Shown: positions 1 to 6,755 of the stretch, piece after piece
Layout of the letters: the number at the start of each line of letters is the position of its first letter
How positions within the stretch are numbered: the first letter of the stretch is position 1
Source: Hyphococcus sp.
GTDB taxonomy: Bacteria; Pseudomonadota; Alphaproteobacteria; Caulobacterales; Parvularculaceae
Length of the DNA: 64,000 nucleotides
Reading direction: 5' to 3'
Assembly (NCBI GenBank): GCA_028281665.1
Contig: JANQJK010000012.1
Coordinates: 61,550 to 125,549 of the forward strand
The notes under the pieces: model-generated
Told to the model about the DNA's origin: nothing
The model's input: only the letters and a program-made list of their open reading frames with translations
Databases searched by the model: none
Translations under genes and position numbers: made by a program

Positions 1-497
1 GCGCTCAGGGGCTGCGTTTCGTCAACGTGCTTACCGCAATTGAGCGTCACAATGCATTTCCTGACGACATGATCCAGTATCGCGGCGGTTGGACGCTTGA
101 TATCGACGAATTTTGGTCCATGGCCGGCGTTGCACCGGGTGATATTGATCTCTTGCAGACCTATGATGACTATCCGGTTATTTCCCTTATGCAGATTGAG
201 GATCTCGGCTTCTGCGCCAAGGGTGAGGCAAAGCATATTGTGCGCACTCACAAATTGACAGTAGACGGAACGTTTCCGCACAACACGTCGGGCGGCCAAC
301 TGTCGGTAGGACAAGCTGGAGCGGCTGGCGGTTTTTTGGGGCTGGTAGATGCAATTCGGCAGTTAACGGGTGCGGCGCTTGGCGCTCAGGTCAAGAACGC
401 AAATCTAGCCGCCGTCTCAGGGTTTGGAATGATCAATTACGATCGCGGATTGTGCACTGGCGCTGCTATTCTTGCGAGCGGAGGCAGCGATGGTTGA
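1..497 (+). CDS. Thiolase-fold lipid-transfer/aldolase-like protein (Ltp2 type), 5' end cut by window
   Basis: This is the C-terminal part of a thiolase-superfamily protein; the open frame runs to the left edge of the window, so the N-terminus is missing. Where a true thiolase has a GHP-type catalytic His motif, this protein reads GGQLSVGQAGAAGG, so that His is replaced by Gln. The tail contains SGFGMINYDRG. Both traits are as I recall them for SCP2/Ltp2-like thiolase homologs, which act as retro-aldolases on steroid side-chain CoA esters when bound to a DUF35 partner and use Tyr residues in place of the thiolase His/Cys. The next gene encodes exactly such a DUF35 partner and its ATG overlaps this stop codon (ATGGTTGA), so the two are probably co-translated and act as a complex. 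The substrate is unknown. A plain thiolase is the less likely alternative. Confidence 0.85.
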   Translation, partial: AQGLRFVNVLTAIERHNAFPDDMIQYRGGWTLDIDEFWSMAGVAPGDIDLLQTYDDYPVISLMQIEDLGFCAKGEAKHIVRTHKLTVDGTFPHNTSGGQLSVGQAGAAGGFLGLVDAIRQLTGAALGAQVKNANLAAVSGFGMINYDRGLCTGAAILASGGSDG

Positions 498-1749
498 CGC
501 GCTTAGGCCCCCGCCGAAGAAGCACCCTACGCGGCGTAGCCCAGTGGCGACGCCGCCGCCCGCGCCGCGCAGTCGCACCGGGATTTTTTTTACGGCATAT
601 GCGGCGCGGGGCGAGTTTCGCTTGCAGAAATGCGAAGCTTGCGGTGCGGTTGCGTACCCGCCGCGTGACATATGCGCTAAATGTTGGTCAAGCGATCTGG
701 TCTGGACGCCGATAGCGCCCGAGGGAGCGCTCGTGGCCGAGACAATGCTTCATACGAGTACAACGCCTTACTTTCGCGACCGGCTGCCCTGGCGGATTGG
801 AGCGATTAAACTTGCCGGCGACGGACCGGTCGTTGTCGCGCACGTTCACGCTGACGCGTCCGACGGCGGCGACGTTCGCGTATTCGCCCGTACAGACAAG
901 TCAGGTCAGGGCGTTCTTTACGCCTTGCCCGAGAAGGACACGGAAAATATGGCTGATGATCATGCTCTGCGGGAAATCACATGCGATCCGAAGCACCGAC
1001 GCATTCTTGTCACCGATGCGCGCACGCCGCTCGGCGCAGCGATGGCGAAAGCTGCACTGGAAGCTGGCGCCGCCAAGGTCTTTCTCGGTGTTGCCCAAAA
1101 ATGGAAGCCATTTGACGGTCAGGAAGCGTTGCTCAGTCTGCCAAATACGGAAATCGCGCCGCTGGATATGGCCGACGCCGATTCCGTTACGGAGCTTGCC
1201 GCGTCGATCGGCAGCAAGGTCGATATCCTGATCAACACCGCCCAGTTTGTGCGACCGGGATCGGCGATGAATCGGCGCGATCTGGTGACTGCGCGCGATG
1301 AAATGGAAGTGAACTATTTCGGTCCGTTGCGCCTTTTGCAGGCGCTTGGCCCCATCATGCGCGCACGCGGCGCCGACGGCGCCAACAGCGCGGCCGCCTG
1401 GGTGAATTGTTTGTCTGTATTCGCCCTTTCGAATCGGCCGGCGTTTGGCCTCACATCGGCAAGCCAGGCGGCCGCGCTATCCTTATCGCAGAGCGCGCGA
1501 GCTGAATTCGCCGGCAGCGGCGTGAAGGTCGTAAATGCGTTCCACGGGCCGCTTGACGATGAATGGGCGCAGCCCCTGCCGCCGCCGAAAGTTGCGCCAG
1601 AAAAACTAGCGAGCGACGTCGTTGGCGCATTGCGCAAAGGTCTTGAAGACGTCTGCTCCGGCGATATCGCTAAAGACATATATGAACGATGGCGTGAAAA
1701 CCCTGCGGTATTGGAACGGGAACTCGCACTGACAAATCTTGCGGATTAG
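490..1749 (+). CDS. DUF35 zinc-ribbon/OB-fold protein fused to a degenerate SDR domain
   Basis: The 419-residue protein has two parts. Residues about 40-150 form a DUF35 module: a zinc ribbon with C48-x2-C51-x10-C62-x2-C65, then an OB-fold segment, as found in the partner subunit of Ltp2-like thiolases. Residues about 160-419 are a short-chain dehydrogenase fold, but the nucleotide motif reads TDARTPLG rather than TGxxxGIG, and the usual YxxxK site is replaced by TSASQAA, losing both Tyr and Lys. The SDR half is therefore probably non-catalytic and may be structural or acyl-CoA-binding. I place the start at ATG 490, which has a GGAGG about 5 nt upstream and overlaps the thiolase stop; an upstream in-frame TTG at 472 is less likely. 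The next gene begins 12 nt after the stop. Confidence 0.85.
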   Translation: MVDALRPPPKKHPTRRSPVATPPPAPRSRTGIFFTAYAARGEFRLQKCEACGAVAYPPRDICAKCWSSDLVWTPIAPEGALVAETMLHTSTTPYFRDRLPWRIGAIKLAGDGPVVVAHVHADASDGGDVRVFARTDKSGQGVLYALPEKDTENMADDHALREITCDPKHRRILVTDARTPLGAAMAKAALEAGAAKVFLGVAQKWKPFDGQEALLSLPNTEIAPLDMADADSVTELAASIGSKVDILINTAQFVRPGSAMNRRDLVTARDEMEVNYFGPLRLLQALGPIMRARGADGANSAAAWVNCLSVFALSNRPAFGLTSASQAAALSLSQSARAEFAGSGVKVVNAFHGPLDDEWAQPLPPPKVAPEKLASDVVGALRKGLEDVCSGDIAKDIYERWRENPAVLERELALTNLAD

Positions 1750-1761
1750 GGAGGAAAGAGC

Positions 1762-2535
1762 ATGTCGCTATTGAAAGACCTCGGTGAGGCGGTTACTTCC
1801 GGTTCTGTTAAGATCGTCGACCTTTCCCATACATTGGATCCTGACTTTCCCGTATTGGTCTTGCCGCCCGAATTTGGCCAGTGCCAGCCGTTTCGAATTG
1901 AGGAAGTTTCCCGTTATGACGAGCGCGGGCCCGCGTGGTACTGGCGCAATTTTTCGTGCAACGAGCATACAGGAACGCATTTCGACGCGCCGGTCCATTG
2001 GGTGACAGGCAAGGACCTGCCGAACAGTTCCGTTGACACCATCGATCCGAGCGGTTTTGTACGGTCGGCCTGTGTTATGGATTTTTCAAAAGAGGCGGCG
2101 GGGGACGCCGATTTCGTGCTGACGGCGGAGCACATCAAATCTTGGGAAACACAACATGGAGAAATCGCAGCTGGTTCGTGGGCGCTATTTCGTACCGATT
2201 GGTCAAAGAGAACTCATGCGGAGTATCTGAATCTTAAAGAAGACGGCGCCCATTCGCCCGGACCTGATGCCGGCGCTATTCGCTACTTGATCGAAACGCG
2301 TAATGTTGTTGGATTTGGCGTAGAAACCATAGGTACGGATGCGGGACAGGGGGGGCATTTCGATCCTCCTTATCCTGCGCACACTTTATTGCACGGCGCT
2401 GGGCGCTACGGGCTTCAGTGTCTGCGCAACCTTGATCAATTGCCGCCCGTAGGCGCAGTCGTGATTGCAACGCCTCTGAAAATTAAGGCCGGTTCGGGCA
2501 GTCCGCTGCGCGTGGTTGCGATGGTGGAAGAATAA
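1762..2535 (+). CDS. Cyclase-family metal-dependent hydrolase (PF04199, kynurenine formamidase/isatin hydrolase fold)
   Basis: This 257-residue protein carries the family signature HTGTHFDAPVHW at about residues 71-82, whose His and Asp residues bind the metal in kynurenine formamidase and isatin hydrolase. A second conserved patch (GGHFDPPYPAHTLLHG) lies near residue 195. Characterised members hydrolyse amide bonds in N-formylkynurenine or open small rings such as isatin, so ring opening or amide hydrolysis in the operon's pathway is the likely role; the substrate cannot be read from sequence. A GGGAGG ribosome-binding site overlaps the stop of the preceding gene. The TAA stop shares its last base with the ATG of the next SDR gene, so translation is coupled. 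No signal peptide is visible, so it is cytoplasmic. Confidence 0.85.
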   Translation: MSLLKDLGEAVTSGSVKIVDLSHTLDPDFPVLVLPPEFGQCQPFRIEEVSRYDERGPAWYWRNFSCNEHTGTHFDAPVHWVTGKDLPNSSVDTIDPSGFVRSACVMDFSKEAAGDADFVLTAEHIKSWETQHGEIAAGSWALFRTDWSKRTHAEYLNLKEDGAHSPGPDAGAIRYLIETRNVVGFGVETIGTDAGQGGHFDPPYPAHTLLHGAGRYGLQCLRNLDQLPPVGAVVIATPLKIKAGSGSPLRVVAMVEE

Positions 2536-3275
2536 TGACGCCAAATTCTCAGCTTGACGGCGTTGCTGTCGTCACCGGCGGCAGCGCTGGCATCGGCGAA
2601 GCGATTTGTGCGCGACTTCTCGGTGAAGGCAAACGGGTTATCTCCGTTGCGCGCCGCGCGCCAACAATCTCGCATGACAATCTCTCCTTTATAAAGGTCG
2701 ATCTTGCCGATCGCGCGGAAACAGCCGACGCTTTTACAAGTATTGCGGAGCGGGAGAAAATTCTGTTCGCCGTCCACAATGCGGGTGTCATCCGACCGGC
2801 GCTGGTGGAGGACGCGAGCGCCGAGGACCTCGATTATCTGACTGAACTACATCTCAGCGCCATGCTTGCGTTGATCAAGGCGGCGTTGCCCGCCATGAAA
2901 GCTGAAAGGTTCGGGCGCATTGTCGGCGTCTCATCGCGCGGCGCGCTTGGTTTGCAAACGCGCACAAATTATGCAGCGACAAAAGCCGGCATGTTCGGCA
3001 TGCTGCGAACATGGGCGCTGGAGCTTGGGTCGCATGGGATTACGTCCAACTGTGTGGCGCCCGGGCCTGTGGAATCGGAGATGTTTCACGACATCGTGCC
3101 TGAGGGCAGTGACCGTAAGGTGAAGCTCGCTGAGGCCATCCCCGTGAAGCGTATTGGTGCGCCCGAGGATGTAGCGGCTGCGATTTCGTTTTTTTTGTCG
3201 GAAGAAGCTGGCTTTGTAACCGGCCAGACTTTGTACGTATGCGGTGGAACGAGCATCGGCTCAGTGGTGATATGA
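2535..3275 (+). CDS. Short-chain dehydrogenase/reductase, catalytically intact
   Basis: This classical SDR of 246 residues has a cofactor motif TGGSAGIGEAI near residues 14-24, NAG near residue 84, a catalytic Ser in VSSRGALG and the YAATK Tyr/Lys pair near residue 150. It probably oxidises or reduces a hydroxyl/keto group of an operon intermediate with NAD(P). Unlike the SDR half of the DUF35 fusion in the same operon, every catalytic residue is present, so the operon has one working and one apparently dead SDR. Its ATG overlaps the stop of the cyclase-family gene by one base, and the Rieske alpha-subunit gene follows after 10 nt with a GAGGAGG-type ribosome-binding site. Substrate unknown. 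Confidence 0.88.
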   Translation: MTPNSQLDGVAVVTGGSAGIGEAICARLLGEGKRVISVARRAPTISHDNLSFIKVDLADRAETADAFTSIAEREKILFAVHNAGVIRPALVEDASAEDLDYLTELHLSAMLALIKAALPAMKAERFGRIVGVSSRGALGLQTRTNYAATKAGMFGMLRTWALELGSHGITSNCVAPGPVESEMFHDIVPEGSDRKVKLAEAIPVKRIGAPEDVAAAISFFLSEEAGFVTGQTLYVCGGTSIGSVVI

Positions 3276-3285
3276 GGAGGCAGGA

Positions 3286-4611
3286 ATGACGACGCTTATC
3301 GACAATACTCAAAAACCAATCGATGTAGAGTTTCTTGCACAGGAAGACAAAGTGCACCGATCTTTATACACCGATCCGGCGGTCTTCGCGTTGGAGATGG
3401 AGCGGGTCTGGGAGAGAAGCTGGATCTATGTCGGTCACGAAAGCCAGGTACAGGAGCCGGGCCAGTATTACGCGACAACCATAGGCCGGCAGCCAGTTAT
3501 TATGACACGGCATACGGATGGCGAAGTGTACGTACTCTTTAACCGTTGCGCCCACAAAGGTGCGCAGCTTGTCGGTGACGAATGCGGCAAGGTGAAAGAG
3601 TTGCGTTGTTGCTATCATGGCTGGCGCTTTCATCTTGACGGTTCCCTTTTGTCGATCCCCTTGGAGCAAGGCTATGACGGCACGGACTTCAGCCGTGGTA
3701 GTAAAGAGGCGGACATCCAGAAGGTCCCTCGATATGGGACCTATCGAGGTTTCGTGTTTGCTAGTTTATCGCCCGACGGACCGAATCTGGAAACCTGGCT
3801 TAGCGGCGTTGCCTCATCAATCGACAATATGGTGGATCGTGCGCCAGATGGGGAACTCGAGATAACTGGCGGTGTGCTGCGCTACGAACACGACTGCAAC
3901 TGGAAGTTTTTCATCGAAAACCTGAATGACCTGATGCACCCCATGGTGACGCATCAATCTTCGAGCCTTACAGCGCGTTCTGTTGCGAAGAGATCCCTGG
4001 GCGATGAGCCCGCACCTGCGGCGATTGAAATCATTTCACCGTTTACGGAAAGCTACAGCTTCTTCGATGAAATGGGACTGCACGCATTCGACTACGGCCA
4101 TGGATATTCCGGCGGCAAAACTTCCATTCATGCAAAATACTCCGATGTGCCGGAATACAACGCCGCCATGGAGAAAGCTTACGGCAAGGAAAAAGTCGAC
4201 GAGATATTCGCCGTCAACCGGCATAATACCGTGTTCTATCCAAGCGCCACAATAAAGGGCGCGATCCAGACAATGCGGGTTGTAAAGCCCGTCGCGGTCG
4301 ATCGGACGATTATTGAGAGTTGGACGTTTCGGTTGAAAGGTGCGCCGGATGAGTTGTTGCGGCGTTCAATTCTGTACTGCAATCTTATCAATTCATCGGC
4401 AAACCTTGTTGGACCTGATGATCAGGAAGCCTACCGTCGCCAGCAGATCGGCCTTGGATCAGAAGGCGCGGATTGGGTGCTGATGCATCGCGACTTCGGT
4501 CGAGATGAAGATCTCGGTGACGGACATGTCTACGCAAAAGGATCAAGCGATCTCGCGTTCCGCAACCAATACCGGGCGTGGAAAATGTATATGTCACAAG
4601 GAGCGGCATGA
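3286..4611 (+). CDS. Rieske aromatic ring-hydroxylating oxygenase, alpha (catalytic) subunit
   Basis: At 441 residues this is the normal length of a ring-hydroxylating oxygenase alpha subunit. The Rieske [2Fe-2S] motif is visible as RCAHKGAQL followed by CCYHGW (residues about 86-110), giving the Cys/His ligand pairs. The mononuclear iron site is suggested by NLNDLMHPMVTH near residues 212-223, with the bridging Asp and two His ligands. Together with the small subunit encoded next it should insert O2 into an aromatic or related ring. The final codons overlap the start of the beta-subunit gene (ATGA). No ferredoxin or reductase gene is present in the visible part of the operon, so electrons must come from proteins encoded elsewhere or upstream of the window. 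Confidence 0.93.
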   Translation: MTTLIDNTQKPIDVEFLAQEDKVHRSLYTDPAVFALEMERVWERSWIYVGHESQVQEPGQYYATTIGRQPVIMTRHTDGEVYVLFNRCAHKGAQLVGDECGKVKELRCCYHGWRFHLDGSLLSIPLEQGYDGTDFSRGSKEADIQKVPRYGTYRGFVFASLSPDGPNLETWLSGVASSIDNMVDRAPDGELEITGGVLRYEHDCNWKFFIENLNDLMHPMVTHQSSSLTARSVAKRSLGDEPAPAAIEIISPFTESYSFFDEMGLHAFDYGHGYSGGKTSIHAKYSDVPEYNAAMEKAYGKEKVDEIFAVNRHNTVFYPSATIKGAIQTMRVVKPVAVDRTIIESWTFRLKGAPDELLRRSILYCNLINSSANLVGPDDQEAYRRQQIGLGSEGADWVLMHRDFGRDEDLGDGHVYAKGSSDLAFRNQYRAWKMYMSQGAA

Positions 4612-5096
4612 TGTCTGCGGAGGACCTCGCTTTCTATCACCGCGTCTCGCAATTCCTTTTCCAAGAAGCGCGATTGCTTGATGAACAACGCTGGGCTGAC
4701 TGGAATTCGCTTTTCACCGACGACGGCGTGTACTGGGCGCCGGCGACTCCGGATCAACCGGATCCGCTACATCACGTATCGTTGATGTATGAAGACAGGT
4801 TATTGCGGGATGTGCGTATTGCACGCTTTAAGAGCCCTGCGGCCTATTCGTTGCAGCCTTTTCCGCGAACGTCGCACCTTATCTCTAACATCATGATTGA
4901 TGTGCGTGACGGCGATATGTTGGAAGTCTCTTCTCGATTTCAAATGACAGAGTATCGGCGTGATAAACCGTCTTTCTATTCCGGAGGCTATCGTCATCAA
5001 CTCGTAGAGGAGAACGACAGCTTCAAAATTCGGGAAAAAAAAGCAGTACTTGTTAACTGTGACGGCGCGCACGAAAGCTCCAGCGTCTATTTCTAA
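4608..5096 (+). CDS. Rieske ring-hydroxylating oxygenase, beta (small) subunit
   Basis: This 162-residue protein has the typical start of dioxygenase small subunits (a YHRVSQFLFQEARLLDEQRWADW segment split over residues about 8-30) and the SnoaL-like/cystatin-type fold expected for this family. It should form the structural beta ring of an alpha3beta3 oxygenase with the preceding gene product. I prefer ATG 4608 or the adjacent ATG 4611: AGGAG sits about 5 nt upstream and 4608 overlaps the alpha-subunit TGA. A longer reading from 4578 would extend into the alpha gene without a ribosome-binding site. The stop TAA is immediately followed by the ATG of the flavoprotein gene. Confidence 0.9.
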   Translation: MMSAEDLAFYHRVSQFLFQEARLLDEQRWADWNSLFTDDGVYWAPATPDQPDPLHHVSLMYEDRLLRDVRIARFKSPAAYSLQPFPRTSHLISNIMIDVRDGDMLEVSSRFQMTEYRRDKPSFYSGGYRHQLVEENDSFKIREKKAVLVNCDGAHESSSVYF

Positions 5097-6554
5097 ATGT
5101 GGAAGCCGCCTCAACGCATTCGCCATGAGGTCGCGGCTGGTGATTGGCCGGACAGCGACGTCGCTGCGCGTTCTCAGCTTTTCTCGCCATTTCGGGCCGG
5201 CAGGCTTGCGTTAGCGCAACGAACCTGGATTCCCGCCATGGTTCCCTGGCGGGCGACGGAAGACGGGTTCGTCACCGAGGACATCCTCGATTGGTATCGG
5301 CGTTTCGCCGAGGGAAAGCCCGGCGTCATTGTTGTGGAGGCGACCGGCGTACGGGATGTTCCGTCCGGGCCTCTTCTGCGCATCGGTCACGACCGGTTTG
5401 TTCCCGGACTGAGAACGCTTGTGGACACCGTCCACGAGGCGAGCGGCGGTGAGACGAAGCTCCTTATTCAGATTATCGATTTTCTGAACATTCGCCGACG
5501 CCCCGAACGCGAGAAGTTTCTCCGGCGTTTCCTGGAGATAACGGACCGATATCGTGACAAACTAAACATGTCTGCGGCTTCGGACGAGGCCGTTCGCGAT
5601 GCGCTTGTCTCAATGGATGACAACGCGCTCGCAGATACTCTGACCGCGAGCGACTACGAGAGTCTAACGCGCGGGCATCGAGAACGGGTAACCGACACGC
5701 ATTTGCCACATGTCGCAGATTTGCCGCAAACGCTGCCGCAGATTTTTGCGGACGCGGCCGCGCGCGCCGACGCCGCGGGGTTTGACGGCGTGGAGCTTCA
5801 TTATGCCCACGCCTACACCATGGCGTCTTTTCTCTCGGCGTTGAATACGCGTGATGACGGATATGGCGGTGATCTCGAAGGGCGTTTGCGGTTGCCGCTA
5901 GAAGCCTATGAAACGGTTCGTGCCCGCGTGCATCCGGATTTCATTGTCGGCTGCCGTATGTTGAGCGAAGATTGTATTGAACACGGCTCCTCCGTTGAGG
6001 ATGCTATCTTTTTTGCAACCGCGTTTGCGCAAGCTGGAATGGATTTCATTTCGCTCTCGCGTGGCGGCAAGTTCGAGGACGCCGCGGCGCCAAAGATTGG
6101 CGAAGCCATTTATCCTTATACGGGGCGCAGCGGTTATGAATGCATGCCGCAAATTATCTCCGACGAAGCAGGCCCCTTCGGGCGCAATGCGGCGGCGGCG
6201 CTGCGAATTCGAAACGCCATACGTAATACAGGACTTGACACGCCGATTGTATTGGCCGGTGGCATGCATGGATTTGAGCAAGCGGAGTCTTATCTGACGA
6301 GCGGCCATGCTGATATTATCGGTTTTGCGCGTCAGGCTATGGCCGACCCTGACTGGTTTGAGAAGGTTCGGCGCGGGCGCGGCAACGAAGTCAACCTCTG
6401 TAAGTATACGAATTATTGCGAGGGTCTCGACCAGAAGCACAAAATGGTCACATGCCAACTATGGGACCGGCAGGCCCTTGACGCTGCGGATGTGAAACGC
6501 GCCCCCGACGGAAAGCGCCGCGCTGTCGCCCCGCGGTGGGTCCGCGGCGATTGA
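5097..6554 (+). CDS. Old Yellow Enzyme-like NADH:flavin oxidoreductase, variant with insert
   Basis: This is an FMN-dependent TIM-barrel protein of the OYE / 2,4-dienoyl-CoA reductase class. LFSPFRAGRLALAQRTWIPAM near residues 28-48 is the barrel start, GFDGVELHYAHAYTMASFLS the active-site strand, and ADIIGFARQAMADPDW the FMN phosphate region. At 485 residues it is longer than single-domain OYEs (about 350-400), mainly from an insert near residues 130-215. It is shorter than two-domain dienoyl-CoA reductases and lacks their NAD-binding domain. A C-terminal Cys cluster (C-x5-C-x11-C) recalls the iron-sulfur motif of that class but does not match its spacing. It probably reduces an activated C=C bond downstream of the oxygenase. 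The ATG directly abuts the previous stop, with no clear ribosome-binding site, which suggests coupling. Confidence 0.85.
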   Translation: MWKPPQRIRHEVAAGDWPDSDVAARSQLFSPFRAGRLALAQRTWIPAMVPWRATEDGFVTEDILDWYRRFAEGKPGVIVVEATGVRDVPSGPLLRIGHDRFVPGLRTLVDTVHEASGGETKLLIQIIDFLNIRRRPEREKFLRRFLEITDRYRDKLNMSAASDEAVRDALVSMDDNALADTLTASDYESLTRGHRERVTDTHLPHVADLPQTLPQIFADAAARADAAGFDGVELHYAHAYTMASFLSALNTRDDGYGGDLEGRLRLPLEAYETVRARVHPDFIVGCRMLSEDCIEHGSSVEDAIFFATAFAQAGMDFISLSRGGKFEDAAAPKIGEAIYPYTGRSGYECMPQIISDEAGPFGRNAAAALRIRNAIRNTGLDTPIVLAGGMHGFEQAESYLTSGHADIIGFARQAMADPDWFEKVRRGRGNEVNLCKYTNYCEGLDQKHKMVTCQLWDRQALDAADVKRAPDGKRRAVAPRWVRGD

Positions 6555-6755
6555 GCCGATCCTCCTTAGGAGCTCATGCTCGGTATCATTGAACCAGGTA
6601 AGCATCCGAGGAAAATAAACGAGCCCAAAGGGATCGGATTCACCCCAGAGGCGGTGAGTTCGCGTTCATGTGCAATCATAATAGGCGCGAGCCCATAGAT
6701 CACAGGGTCGTCTATGGCCAGCCTTTATCGCCGGTGCGCGTCATCGAGGTGGAGG
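6555..6755. other. Convergent intergenic region with weak hairpins
   Basis: This lies between two convergent operons. I see a short inverted repeat (CTCC-TTA-GGAG) near 6562-6572 and a 7-bp-arm hairpin CCATAGA/TCTATGG at 6693-6717, without strong T-tracts on either strand. A 40-codon reading frame starts at ATG 6576, but its AGGAG is only 3 nt away and it has no recognisable content. Transcripts from both sides probably end here, but no convincing terminator is visible. Confidence 0.4.

Noticed and set aside
417..4757. Many open frames on the opposite strand and in other frames across the first operon
   Set aside because: They are shadows of well-supported genes and have no motifs or ribosome-binding sites of their own.
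6576..6698. 40-codon frame after an AGGAG in the convergent gap
   Set aside because: The spacing of 3 nt to the ATG is too short and the peptide has no recognisable content.
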